NCBI RefSeq assembly: GCF_030813695.1
Contig: NZ_JAUSVA010000002.1
Coordinates: 1,922,001 to 1,986,000 of the forward strand
DNA: 64,000 nucleotides
DNA from: Kitasatospora herbaricolor
GTDB lineage: Bacteria; Actinomycetota; Actinomycetes; Streptomycetales; Streptomycetaceae
Direction of reading: 5' to 3'
Shown: positions 39,645 to 47,924 of the stretch, piece by piece
Position numbering within the stretch: the stretch's first letter is position 1
Layout of the letters: every line of letters begins with the position of its first letter
Program-made: the position numbers and the translations under genes
The notes under the pieces: generated by a model
What the model was told of the DNA's origin: nothing
What the model saw: the letters and a program-made list of their open reading frames with translations, nothing else
Databases searched by the model: none

Positions 39645-40512
39645 CGTGGTCGTCTACCGCTGGGCCGCCGCCGAGAACTACTGGCCGGGGGCGGACGACG
39701 AGCCCGGACCGGGCGCCGGCGACACCGACCGGGCGCAGGATCCGCTCTCCCCCGCCTCCGGCCTCGACCTGTTCGAGGCCGCCCACCGGCGCCTGGCCGC
39801 CCTCGGGGTCCGCACGCCCCGGCTGCACCTGGCCGACGGCAGCCGCACGCTGCACCAGGCCGACCTGGCGGTGGTCGAGGACGTCCCCGGCGAGAACCTG
39901 GAGACCCTGCTCGGGCGCGACCCGCGCGCCGCCGAGCCGGTGCTGGCCCGGCTGGCCGACGCCCTCGGCCTGTTGCGGGAGCACCGCGCCCCGTACCTCG
40001 GCCGGACCGCCCCGGGCGGCGGCAACGGCGGTGCGCCCGAGGCCCGTTCGTGCGAGCGGCTGGTGGTCGACCGGGCGCTGGCGGATCTGGCGGAGGCCGC
40101 CGCCCGGGACGCCCGGCTGGACGCCGCAGCGGACCGGTTGGCGGCGCTCGTCCAGGCGCACGGCGCGGCCGTCGGCCCGCGCACCGAGTGGGGGCTGGTG
40201 CACGGCGAACTCGGCCCCGACCACGTCCTGGTGGACCGGCGGGGGCGGCCCGTCCTGATCGACATCGAGGGCCTGATGCACTTCGACGCCGAGTGGGAGC
40301 ACGCCTTCCTGCGGATCCGTTTCGGCGAGCACTACCGGTGGCTGGCCCACCACGGCCTGGACGAACAGCGGCTTAGGCCCGCCCGCCGGCACCCCTGCCC
40401 GGGTGACGGCGTGCGGATCCCGCGCGTTCGGGGGCAGGCCCCGCGGGCATTGCCCCCGGGGGCCTGCCCAGGAGCTCAGTCGGCCGTCACCGCCTGCGGG
40501 TCGGCCAGGTAG
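39505..40512 (+). pseudogene. Phosphotransferase (APH-like kinase) fragment truncated at both ends
   Basis: From about 39556 to 40377 the frame encodes an aminoglycoside-phosphotransferase-like kinase: VTIARLRGGSRKGVYRLTL, VVEDVPGENLETLLG, GLVHGELGPDHVLVDRRGRP (catalytic HGxLxxDH loop) and VLIDIEGLMHFDAEWEHAF with the metal Asp. Upstream of 39556 the frame is antisense to the GH87-like gene, so the kinase N-terminus is missing. After HHGLDEQRLRPA the expected C-terminal helices are absent and the frame runs through a terminator into the end of the ROK gene. I treat it as a relic caught in a rearrangement. An expressed short protein cannot be ruled out. Confidence 0.72.
40432..40469 (-). terminator. 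Hairpin terminator of the ROK regulator gene
   Basis: GGGCAGGCCCC (40432-40442) pairs with GGGGCCTGCCC (40459-40469) across a 16-base loop, 7 bases beyond the ROK gene stop. Confidence 0.7.
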
Positions 40513-41729
40513 GGCAGCCACGCGAGTTCGGCCGCGCCGACCAGGGCGCCGTGCTCCAGCGCGGCGCCGACGATCGGCACCCGGCCGCTGCGGCCCCACA
40601 GGCACCGCTCGGCGACCACGGCCCGCAGGCGGTCCGGGTCGGCCTCCCAGAGGTCCTTGTGGAGGCCGCTGAGCACCACCCGGTCGGGGTTGAGGATGTT
40701 CGCGACCCCGGCCAGGCCCAGACCGAGCCGGTCGATGACGTGGTCCACTGCCGCGCGGGCGCGGGGGTCGTGGGCGGCGGCCCGGGTCAGTTCGCGGGCC
40801 TGGTCGAGCAGCGGGCGGGCCGGGTCGGGAGTGAGCCCGGCGGCTGCGAACAGGGCGTTGGGGTCGGTCTCGGAGTTGAGGCAGCCGCGGTTCCCGCACT
40901 GGCAGAGCCGGCCCTGCGGGTCCACCGTCAGGTGGCCGACCTCCAGGGCGAGCCCGGCGCTGCCGGTGTGCAGCTTGCCGTCGATGACCAGCGCGCCGCC
41001 GACGCCCCGGTGCCCGGAGCTGACCAGCAGCAGGTGCCGGGCCCCCCGACCGGCGCCGTGCCGGTACTCGGCCAGCGCGCCGAGGTTGGCGTCGTTGGCG
41101 ACGAAGCTGGGCAGCGCGGCCGGCGCGTTCGGGCCGTGGTCGGCACGCCGCACCTCCACGTCGTAGAGGTCGGCGACGGGAGTGCCGCTGGGCCAGGCGA
41201 AGTGCAGGGCGGCGAGCGCGGTGCCGTCCGGTTCGGTGACGGGGTTGGGCAGCGCGAGGGCGGCTCCCAGGCAGCGGCGGCCGGTGCCGCGGGCGAGTTC
41301 GGCGCCGGTCTGGGCGACCGCGCGCAGCATCCGGACGGGGTCGGTGGCGGCCGGCAGCGGCCGGTGCACGGGTGGCTCCAGCAGGCCGCCGAGCCCCGCG
41401 AGGGCGACGCTGAATCCGTCCGAGTGGATCTGCCCGGCGACCACCACGGGGCCGGCCGGGTCGACGGCGAGCCGGTGCGAGGGCCGGCCGCGGCCGCCGC
41501 CGGCGGGGCGGGAGTCGACGGTGATCAGCCCCAGCGCCTCCAGTTCGCCGGTGACGGCGCCGGCGGTGGCTCTGGTCACATCGAGGGCCTTGGTCAGGGC
41601 GGACCGGGTGGGCGCCTGACCGGTGTGGATGAGGGTGAGCGCCGGGCCGAGCAGCGTGCGTCCGCGGTCGGGCGCGGCCCGGCGGCTGGTGTCCGGTGCT
41701 GGCTTCGGGCTTGTGGGTGAGTGCTGCAC
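40476..41729 (-). CDS. ROK family transcriptional repressor (417 aa)
   Basis: An N-terminal helix-turn-helix (APTRSALTKALDVTRATAGA and the following VTGELEALGLI) precedes a ROK sugar-binding domain with SSGHRGVGGALVIDGKLHTG, LALEVGHLTVDPQG and the zinc cluster LCQCGNRGCLNSETD. XylR/NagC-like ROK repressors bind DNA until a sugar displaces them. The GTG at 41729 starts QHSPTSPKPAP. The gene is divergent from an MFS transporter gene with only 17 bases between the starts, so it almost certainly controls that gene. Neighbouring glucan enzymes suggest a glucose-containing ligand, but this is inferred. Confidence 0.92.
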   Translation of the reverse strand: MQHSPTSPKPAPDTSRRAAPDRGRTLLGPALTLIHTGQAPTRSALTKALDVTRATAGAVTGELEALGLITVDSRPAGGGRGRPSHRLAVDPAGPVVVAGQIHSDGFSVALAGLGGLLEPPVHRPLPAATDPVRMLRAVAQTGAELARGTGRRCLGAALALPNPVTEPDGTALAALHFAWPSGTPVADLYDVEVRRADHGPNAPAALPSFVANDANLGALAEYRHGAGRGARHLLLVSSGHRGVGGALVIDGKLHTGSAGLALEVGHLTVDPQGRLCQCGNRGCLNSETDPNALFAAAGLTPDPARPLLDQARELTRAAAHDPRARAAVDHVIDRLGLGLAGVANILNPDRVVLSGLHKDLWEADPDRLRAVVAERCLWGRSGRVPIVGAALEHGALVGAAELAWLPYLADPQAVTAD

Positions 41730-41764
41730 ACCCCTATTCTTACTTTGTGCCGCTCCTAAACAAA
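41711..41764 (+). promoter_or_regulatory. MFS promoter with candidate ROK operator
   Basis: TTGTGG (41711-41716), an 18-base spacer and TATTCT (41735-41740) lie 6 bases before the GTG at 41747, so the MFS message is probably leaderless. An inverted repeat, TTTGT (41744-41748) and ACAAA (41760-41764), covers the start codon and could be the ROK binding site. Confidence 0.45.
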
Positions 41765-43018
41765 ACCCGCGCCCGTTCGGAAGCCCCCTACCAGTCTCCC
41801 AGCAAGCGGAGCGCCTGGTCGCCCGCCCGACTCGCCCTCACCGCCTTCTTCGCCATGGACGGCTTCCTGTTCGCCGCCTGGGTCGTCCGGATCCCGGACA
41901 TCCGCGGCCAGGTCAGCGCCACGCACAGTGCCCTCGGGCTCGCCCTGCTCTGCCTCTCCGCGGGCGCCGTGGCCACCATGCCGGTGGTCGGACGGCTCTG
42001 CGTCCGGTACGGCTCCAAGCCGGTGACGATCGCCTCGGTCGCCCTGCTCAGCCTCGCCGTCCCGCTGCCGGCGCACACCCACTCGGTGCTCTCGCTCGGC
42101 GCCGTCCTGCTGCTCTTCGGGGCCGGCTACGGCGCCGCGAACGTCGCGATGAACAGCGCCGCCGTCGACCTGGTCCGCGAGCTCAGACGCCCGGTCATGC
42201 CGAGCTTCCACGCCGGCTACAGCCTCGGCGGGCTGCTCGGCGCGGGCATCGGCGGGCTGCTCGCCGGCACCCTGAGCACCACCTGGGCACTGGCGCTGAG
42301 CGGCGCCCTCGGCCTCGCCGTCACCGCCGCCGCCGGCGCCGCCCTGCTGCGCGGTCCGGCCACCGACCCGGCGCAGGCGCCGAGTGCCCGGCGTACCGCC
42401 GAGGCCGCCGCCCGGACCGCCGGGAAGAGCCCCGCCGGGCCGGCCCCGGGCGTCGCCCGGTCGGTCCGTCTGCTGGTCGTCCTGCTCGGCCTCACCGCCC
42501 TGCTCGACGCGTACGGCGAGGGCGCGATCGCCGACTGGGCCACCCTGCACCTCACCGACGACGTGCACGCGACGGCGGGCCTGGCCGCCGCCGGCTACGC
42601 GGCCTTCGCCTTCGCCATGACGGCCGGCCGGGTCGGCGGCACCTGGCTCTCCATCAGGATCGGCCAGACCAGGCTCATCGCGATCGGCGGGCTCACCGCC
42701 TGCGCCGGCATGCTGGTGGTGGCGCTGGCACCGTCGGTGGCGGCCGCCCTCGCCGGGCTGGTGCTGGTCGGCCTCGGGCTCGCCAACATCTTCCCGCTGG
42801 CGATCGCCCAGGCGGGCGCGGCGGGCGGTCCGCGGGGCGTGGCCACCGCCTCCACGCTCGGCTACGCGGGCATGCTGATCGGCCCGCCGGTGATCGGCTT
42901 CCTGGCCGACGCCGTCGGCCTCCCGCTGGCCCTCACCACGGTGGCCGGCGCGGCCGCCCTGGCCGGCCTGCTCCCGTTCGCGGTGCGCTCCCGGCGACCG
43001 GCGGCCGCGAGCCACTGA
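41747..43018 (+). CDS. MFS transporter (423 aa)
   Basis: A 12-helix major facilitator protein. AFFAMDGFLFAAWVVRIPDI is the first helix; the GRLCVRYGSKPVTIASVALL loop matches the MFS A-motif between helices 2 and 3; HAGYSLGGLLGAGIGGLLAG is helix 5; a charged loop (about 195-225) separates the halves. It resembles YbjJ-type sugar-related transporters. A GTG at 41747 is the most upstream sensible start, giving a 25-residue N-terminal tail before helix 1. The divergent ROK repressor suggests sugar-regulated expression. The transported compound and direction are unknown. Confidence 0.88.
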   Translation: MPLLNKTRARSEAPYQSPSKRSAWSPARLALTAFFAMDGFLFAAWVVRIPDIRGQVSATHSALGLALLCLSAGAVATMPVVGRLCVRYGSKPVTIASVALLSLAVPLPAHTHSVLSLGAVLLLFGAGYGAANVAMNSAAVDLVRELRRPVMPSFHAGYSLGGLLGAGIGGLLAGTLSTTWALALSGALGLAVTAAAGAALLRGPATDPAQAPSARRTAEAAARTAGKSPAGPAPGVARSVRLLVVLLGLTALLDAYGEGAIADWATLHLTDDVHATAGLAAAGYAAFAFAMTAGRVGGTWLSIRIGQTRLIAIGGLTACAGMLVVALAPSVAAALAGLVLVGLGLANIFPLAIAQAGAAGGPRGVATASTLGYAGMLIGPPVIGFLADAVGLPLALTTVAGAAALAGLLPFAVRSRRPAAASH

Positions 43019-43089
43019 ACCGGTCGCGGCCGGGCAGCTCTTCCCGCCCGATCGGGCCGGGCCCGCTGCCCGGCCGCACCCCGCAGCTC

Positions 43090-43187
43090 TGCCCCGGGGG
43101 ACGGCCGGTCGTGCCCCACGGGGACGGGCGGTGCTGCCCCGGGGGACGGCCGGTCGTGCCCCACGGGGGCGGGCGGTGCTGCCCCGG
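43090..43187. repeat. 45-bp tandem repeat (two copies plus start of a third)
   Basis: Copies at 43090-43134 and 43135-43179 differ at very few positions; 8 bases of a third follow. The unit contains CCCCGGGG and CCCCACGGGG self-complementary stretches. It occupies the 246-base gap between the MFS and HutD genes, where no gene is seen. Confidence 0.85.
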
Positions 43188-43264
43188 CCGGACGGCGGAC
43201 GGGTCCCCCACCACGTGCGAGGATCGCCTTGACCGGTACCTGGGACGACGGGACGAGGCACGGC

Positions 43265-43831
43265 ATGGCGGTACGAGTACTGCGGGCGGCCGGGCGGCCC
43301 GCGACGGCCTGGCTCAACGGCGGCGGCGTCACCCGCGAGGTCGCGGGCGCTCCTGGGGGCTCCGGACTGGCCGACTTCGACTGGCGGGTGAGCCTCGCGG
43401 ACGTCGGGCAGGGCGGCCCGTTCTCGGTCTTCCCCGGCGTCGACCGGGTGATCACCCTGGTGGACGGCGCCGGTATGGCCCTCAGCGTGGCGGGCACCGA
43501 GCACGTCCTCGCGCAGCCGTACCGGCCGTTCGCCTTCCCCGGCGACGCCGAGACCGGGTGCCGGCTGCTGGGCGGCCCGGTCGTCGACTTCAACGTGATG
43601 ACCCGGCGCGGCCGCGCGACCGCCGAGGTCGCCGTCGCCGACCGGGAGCGTGCGGTGGAGGTGCCGGCGGGCACCTCGGTGCTGCTGGTCTGCCTCGACG
43701 GCGGCGCCGAACTGGACGCGGCCGGCCTGCGGCTCGGTCGCTTCGACGCCGCGCTGCTCGACTCCCCCGGCCGCGAGCTGCTGCGGGTGGACGGCGTCAC
43801 CGCCGTGGTCACCCTCCGCCCGGCCGGCTGA
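43265..43831 (+). CDS. HutD family protein (188 aa)
   Basis: A cupin-like HutD/Ves protein. WLNGGGVTREVA is the characteristic N-terminal motif; DFDWRVSLADVGQGGPFSVF and PGVDRVITLVDGAGMAL, then PFAFPGDAETGCRLLGGPVV and DFNVMTRRG are the conserved core strands. HutD is thought to act as a regulator or governor of histidine degradation in proteobacteria; in actinomycetes its role is untested. No hut gene is nearby. GAGG lies 7 bases before the ATG at 43265. Full family length. Confidence 0.88.
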   Translation: MAVRVLRAAGRPATAWLNGGGVTREVAGAPGGSGLADFDWRVSLADVGQGGPFSVFPGVDRVITLVDGAGMALSVAGTEHVLAQPYRPFAFPGDAETGCRLLGGPVVDFNVMTRRGRATAEVAVADRERAVEVPAGTSVLLVCLDGGAELDAAGLRLGRFDAALLDSPGRELLRVDGVTAVVTLRPAG

Positions 43832-44021
43832 GCCGCCGGCGTCCGGACCGCCAGGGCGATCGCACCCGCCGGCGCCGGGTCCACACCGCCGCTCGGTCGA
43901 CGCCGCCGCTCAGAAGGCGGGCCGTGGTCGCGGCCGCTGTCCTGCGTCCCCGTTCAGCACCGCTCGTCGCGGTGGGCCGGGTCGTGCTTCGTCACCCGGT
44001 GCACGTACGGCAGGCCCGCGG

Positions 44022-44783
44022 TCACTGCGCGGCGCCCTCGCCGGGCAGCCGGAGGTCCCAGCCGACCAGGGCGCGCAGCTGCTCGGCGGTGACGCCCTCC
44101 GGGATCGGGCTCGGGGCGTCGTTGCGGAAGGGCGGCTGCCAGCCCTCGTCCGGCGTCCAGCTGCGGACCACCTTCGCCGGGGCTCCGGCCACCACGCTGT
44201 GGTCCGGCACCTCGCCGCGGACCACCGAGCCGGCCGCCACCACCACGTTGCGCCCCAGCCGCGCGCCGGGCAGGATCACCGCGCCGGTGCCGATCCAGCT
44301 GCCCGCGCCGATCTCCACCGGCTCGTTGCGCGGCCACTGCTTGCCGATCGGCAGGTCCGTCGAGCGGTACTCGTGGGCCTGGTCGGAGATGTAGACGCCG
44401 GGCCCGGTCCAGACGTCGTCGCCGAGCACGATCGACTGGTGGCCGACGATGTGGCTGTCCCGGCCGATCACGCAGCCGCCGCCGATCCGCACGATCGGCT
44501 CCGGGCCGAGGTCGAGTCCGGGCAGGAAGCCCGCGCTGATGGTGACCCGCTCGCCGATGATCGAGAACGGTCCGATGGTGATCCACTGCTCGTTGAACAC
44601 CGCGCCGAGCGGGAAGGCCAGCTTGGTACCGTCCCCCAACTCGCCGAAGCGGTATGGGCCGGGGTTGTCGTTGGAGACGGCGCCGGCCCGTTGCACCCAC
44701 CGCCATCCGCGGTGCACCAGACGCCCGGCGGCGCGACGGCCGGCGGTCCGGGCGGCGGAGGACAGCGAACGGATGATCGACAT
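44022..44783 (-). CDS. Left-handed beta-helix acyltransferase (253 aa)
   Basis: Hexapeptide repeats run through the middle: ITIGPFSIIGERVTISAG, IVRIGGGCVIGRDSHIVGHQ, IVLGDDVWTGPGVYISDQAH and VEIGAGSWIGTGAVILPGAR. The catalytic histidine is probably in SDQAHEY. HSVVAGAPAKVVR is the typical end of the LbetaH domain. Enzymes of this kind transfer acetyl or other acyl groups to sugars, antibiotics or lipids. The N-terminal 35 residues are basic and helical. The acceptor is unknown. The gene is divergent from the maleylpyruvate-isomerase-type gene. Confidence 0.88.
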   Translation of the reverse strand: MSIIRSLSSAARTAGRRAAGRLVHRGWRWVQRAGAVSNDNPGPYRFGELGDGTKLAFPLGAVFNEQWITIGPFSIIGERVTISAGFLPGLDLGPEPIVRIGGGCVIGRDSHIVGHQSIVLGDDVWTGPGVYISDQAHEYRSTDLPIGKQWPRNEPVEIGAGSWIGTGAVILPGARLGRNVVVAAGSVVRGEVPDHSVVAGAPAKVVRSWTPDEGWQPPFRNDAPSPIPEGVTAEQLRALVGWDLRLPGEGAAQ

Positions 44784-44865
44784 GCGCTCACGTTACCGGC
44801 CCGTACGGGCCGCCCGGCCGAGGGGCGGCCAACATCACACCGCCGTCCTGCCACACTGACGCCCC

Positions 44866-45621
44866 ATGGAGATCAACGAGCACATCGAAGCCCTGGACCG
44901 GGAAGGCACGCTCCTCGCCGACGCGGCCGCCGCCACCGACCTCGGCGCGCCCGTCCCCACCTGCCCCGGCTGGCTGCTGCGCGACCTCGTCCTGCACACC
45001 GGCCAGGTGCACCGCTGGGCCGCCGCCCACGTCGCGCAGGCCCGCACCGAACCCCTCGACGAAGCGGGGCAGGAGGCGGCCTGGGGGCCCGTCCCGGCCG
45101 ACGCCGAGCTGGTCGGCTGGTTCCGGGCCGGCCACGCCGGCCTGCTGGACGCGCTCCGCGGGGCCCCGGCCGACCTGGACTGCTGGACCTTCCTGCCCGC
45201 GCCCTCGCCGCTCGCCTTCTGGGCCCGCCGCCAGGCCCACGAAACGGCCGTCCACCGCTTCGACGCCGAGGCGGCGGCCGGTCCGACCGGCCCGCCGGCC
45301 GGCACCGGGCCGGCCCTGGACGGCATCGACGAGCTGCTCCGGGCGATGCTGGTCCGCCCGCGCGCCAAGCTGCGCAGCGAGCGGCCCCGCACGCTGGCGG
45401 TCCGGCCCACCGACGGGCCCACGTCCTGGCTGGTGACCATCACCCGGGAGCCGGTGACGGTCGCCCTCGCGGACGGCCCCGCCGACCTCACCGTGACCGG
45501 GCCGGCCCGCGACCTGTTCCTGCTGCTCTGGAACCGGCTGCGGCCGGAGGACGTCGGGTGCGAGGGCGACCGCAGCCTGCTGGACCTCTGGCGGGAGACC
45601 GCGGTCATCACCTGGAGCTGA
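44866..45621 (+). CDS. Maleylpyruvate isomerase family, mycothiol-dependent type (251 aa)
   Basis: A DinB-like four-helix protein of the mycothiol maleylpyruvate isomerase family. PVPTCPGWLLRDLVLHTGQV and HRWAAAH hold the first metal histidine; FWARRQAHETAVHRFDAE holds the other ligands (H-E-x3-H); the C-terminal domain (VTVTGPARDLFLLLWNRL) is the family's small sterol-carrier-like domain. Members use mycothiol as a cofactor or act as general thiol transferases. No gentisate genes are near, so a detoxification role is equally possible. The ATG at 44866 starts MEINEHIEALDREG. Confidence 0.9.
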   Translation: MEINEHIEALDREGTLLADAAAATDLGAPVPTCPGWLLRDLVLHTGQVHRWAAAHVAQARTEPLDEAGQEAAWGPVPADAELVGWFRAGHAGLLDALRGAPADLDCWTFLPAPSPLAFWARRQAHETAVHRFDAEAAAGPTGPPAGTGPALDGIDELLRAMLVRPRAKLRSERPRTLAVRPTDGPTSWLVTITREPVTVALADGPADLTVTGPARDLFLLLWNRLRPEDVGCEGDRSLLDLWRETAVITWS

Positions 45622-45643
45622 CCCGGCCCCGGCCGGCGGCGCC

Positions 45644-45672
45644 CCGGCGACCGCGGCGGACGCGGTCACCGG
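45644..45672. terminator. Bidirectional hairpin terminator
   Basis: GACCGCG (45649-45655) and CGCGGTC (45661-45667) pair perfectly, flanked by CCGG on each side, between two convergent genes. Confidence 0.6.
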
Positions 45673-45700
45673 GCCGGCGGCGCCACCCGACCGGCCGGCG

Positions 45701-46465
45701 TCACTGCGCCCAGGGCGCCGGCCGGCGCTCCAGGAAGGCCCGCATCCCCTGCTGGGCCTCGGCCGAGCCGAACAGCCGCGCCGACAGCGCGACCAGCTCG
45801 TCCGCGTCCCGCTCGAAGGAGCGGACCACCTCGGCGTTGGCGAGCCGCTTCGACTCGGCGAGGCCCTGCGGCGAGCCCTGCCGCAGCGCGTCCAGCAGCG
45901 TCTTCAGCGCGCCGGGCACGTCCTCGGCGGCCTCGGTGACCAGGCCGATCCGGGCCGCCTCGGCCGCGTCGAAGGTCTCACCCGTGAGGTAGTAGCGCGA
46001 GGCCGCCCGCGGCTGCAGCTTGGGGCGCAGCGGCAGCGAGATGACGGCCGGCGCCAGCCCGAGCCGCACCTCGGTGAAGGCGAAGGTGGAGGCGGGCCCG
46101 GCGATCGCCAGGTCGGCGGCGCCCACCAGGCCGAGGCCGCCGGCCCGGACGTGCCCGTCGATCACCGCGATCACCGGCTTCGGGCAGTCGAGCAGGGCCC
46201 GCTGCAGGTCGACCAGCCCGCGCGGCCCGACCGTGGGGTCGGAGCCGGTGGCCTCGGAGAGGTCGGCGCCGGCGCAGAACACCTTGCCGGTGTGGCCGAG
46301 CACCACGGCCCGCACCGCCGGGTCGGCCGCCGCCGCGGCGAGCCCGGCGGTGAGCTCGGCCATCAGGCGGGTGGAGAGCGCGTTGCGGTTGTGCGGCGAG
46401 TCGAGTTCGAGCGTGGTGACGGCGTCGGCGGTGCTGACGCGGACGAAGGGTACTTCGCGGGTCAT
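45701..46465 (-). CDS. Enoyl-CoA hydratase/isomerase family protein (254 aa)
   Basis: A crotonase-fold protein. The oxyanion-hole loops are VLGHTGKVFCAGADLSEA and IDGHVRAGGLGLVGAADLAI; AFTEVRLGLAPAVISLPLRP is the next conserved segment, with Glu in the catalytic-glutamate position. In hydratases a second glutamate is found in the AGGLGL region; here only G-G-L-G-L-V is seen, so the exact reaction (hydratase, isomerase or other) is unclear. It belongs to acyl-CoA metabolism. ATG at 46465. It is monocistronic. Confidence 0.9.
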   Translation of the reverse strand: MTREVPFVRVSTADAVTTLELDSPHNRNALSTRLMAELTAGLAAAAADPAVRAVVLGHTGKVFCAGADLSEATGSDPTVGPRGLVDLQRALLDCPKPVIAVIDGHVRAGGLGLVGAADLAIAGPASTFAFTEVRLGLAPAVISLPLRPKLQPRAASRYYLTGETFDAAEAARIGLVTEAAEDVPGALKTLLDALRQGSPQGLAESKRLANAEVVRSFERDADELVALSARLFGSAEAQQGMRAFLERRPAPWAQ

Positions 46466-46655
46466 CGGCGGTGGCCTGCTTTCCGGCTGAGGGTGGGTCG
46501 GATTGCCTCGGACGACGGCGCTCGGGGGCCGGGTCACCCGCCCCCGTCGCCGGTCGGTCCAGGGAGGACTCTGGCACGCCGGAGGGGCCGGTCACCAGAT
46601 CCCCTCGCGAAAACCACTGGTCAGCCGTACTCCCGACGGGGCACCATCGCCTCTC

Positions 46656-47561
46656 ATGACCACCAGCCCGGCCGCCCCCACCACGACGACCAGCGGCGCC
46701 ACCGCGACCGGCAGCGCCACCGCGACCGGCGCCGTCACGGCCGGGCCCGCCGCCCGTCTGCTCCTGCTCGCGCCCCGGATCAACGAGACCGGACTCCAGC
46801 TGCGCACGACCGCGCAGCGGCGGGGGCTGGCGGCCCGCACGGCACCCACCTACCCGGTGCCCGAGGACCTGCTGGCCACCGCGGCCGTCCACCTGTACGG
46901 CGGGCCGCTCTTCGCCGACGCGGTCGGCCGCGAGCTGGGCCTCGCGCTGCTGGACGCCGCACCGGACTGGCTGACCACCCTGCCCGCCGGGCTGACCGGG
47001 CGCCGGATCGAGTGCCTTCCGCTGGCCGACGCGCGCCGGCTGCGCCGTCCGGCGTTCCTCAAGCCCCCCGTGGACAAGCTCTTCCCCGCCCGGATCTACC
47101 CGGACGGCAGCGGCCTGCCCGGCCCGGACGCACTGGACGACGGCACCCTCGTGCTGGTCAGCGACATCGTCACGTTCGCGCGGGAGTACCGGCTGTTCGT
47201 CCTGGACGGCGCGGTGCACGCGGCGAGCCGCTACGCGGTGGACGGCGCGCTCTCCGTGGCACCGCTGGACGCCGACCCGTACCGCGAGCAGGCGCTGGCC
47301 TTCGCGGCCGAGGTGCTGGCCGGCTGCGCCGGCAGCCTGCCGAGCGCGGTCGTGGTCGACATCGGGCTGCTCGCGGGGCCGGCGGCGGCCCCGACACCGA
47401 GCTGGAGCGTGGTGGAGGCCAATCCGGCCTGGGCCAGCGGCGGTTACGCCTGCGACCCGGACGCGGTGCTGGACGTGGTGCTGCGCGCGGCCGGCCCGGC
47501 CGGCGAGCTGCGCGACGCCGACCGGCGGTTCTGCCGGGAGCTCCCGCAGGTGGTCCGCTGA
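46656..47561 (+). CDS. ATP-grasp domain protein (DUF4343-like, 301 aa)
   Basis: The N-terminal 33 residues are Thr/Ala-rich. The rest resembles uncharacterised actinobacterial ATP-grasp proteins: RRPAFLKPPVDKLFPARIYP carries the ATP-binding lysines, LVSDIVTFAREYRLFVLDG is the E-x-R strand, and VVDIGLLAGP plus WSVVEANPAWASGGYACDP contains the E-x-N metal-binding pair. ATP-grasp enzymes join a carboxylate to an amine or thiol. No pathway genes are adjacent, so the product is unknown. The ATG at 46656 is the first sensible start. A perfect 14-bp hairpin follows. Confidence 0.85.
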   Translation: MTTSPAAPTTTTSGATATGSATATGAVTAGPAARLLLLAPRINETGLQLRTTAQRRGLAARTAPTYPVPEDLLATAAVHLYGGPLFADAVGRELGLALLDAAPDWLTTLPAGLTGRRIECLPLADARRLRRPAFLKPPVDKLFPARIYPDGSGLPGPDALDDGTLVLVSDIVTFAREYRLFVLDGAVHAASRYAVDGALSVAPLDADPYREQALAFAAEVLAGCAGSLPSAVVVDIGLLAGPAAAPTPSWSVVEANPAWASGGYACDPDAVLDVVLRAAGPAGELRDADRRFCRELPQVVR

Positions 47562-47614
47562 CCGCCCGGCGGCCGAAGCGCACCACGGCTGGAACGCGCG
47601 GCAGCTGGAACGCC

Positions 47615-47647
47615 GCCGCCCGGGACGCTGGTCGCGTCCCGGGCGGC
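47615..47647. terminator. Perfect 14-bp hairpin terminator
   Basis: Arms 47615-47628 and 47634-47647 with a 5-base loop. It stands between the convergent ATP-grasp gene and the tRNA-like gene, and could stop transcription from both sides. Confidence 0.85.
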
Positions 47648-47668
47648 GGGGAGGAGCGGGGAAAAAAT

Positions 47669-47741
47669 TGGAGCGCCGGGCCCGATTCGAACGGACTCTT
47701 CCTACTGAAAGTAGGACGTGCTCCACCAGCACCACCGACGC
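47669..47741 (-). tRNA. tRNA-like gene, anticodon UUC (Glu)
   Basis: The minus strand folds into a cloverleaf of 73 bases. The acceptor stem pairs GCGTCGG with CCGGCGC (one G-U). The D-stem is GTGC/GCAC with loop TGGTGGA. The anticodon arm is TCCTA-CTTTCAG-TAGGA, placing TTC at 34-36. The T-arm is GTCCG-TTCGAAT-CGGGC. CCA is encoded and followed by ATTTTTT. Deviations are a 7-base D-loop lacking the usual A14, a 3-base variable loop and a U discriminator. It is clearly tRNA-derived and terminated properly, but may be a divergent or specialised tRNA rather than the main tRNA-Glu. Confidence 0.7.
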
Positions 47742-47924
47742 GTGTGCGGAGATCTCTCTCCGACGGGATGAACATTACCAGAATGATCACCCCGCCCCGC
47801 ACCGGCCCCTCACCGCGCGCCGGCCCGTCACCGCGCACGGCCCGTCTCGCACCGCCGCGGCCGGACGCGGCGCCGCCGCGAAAATCCCCGCCGCCCGCGA
47901 CAGCGCCGGGGTACGGTCGGCCGC

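Noticed and set aside
38638..40899. A minus-strand open frame of about 750 codons across the breakpoint region
   Set aside because: It is out of frame with both the GH87-like and ROK genes, is Arg/His/Pro-rich and has no recognisable domain.
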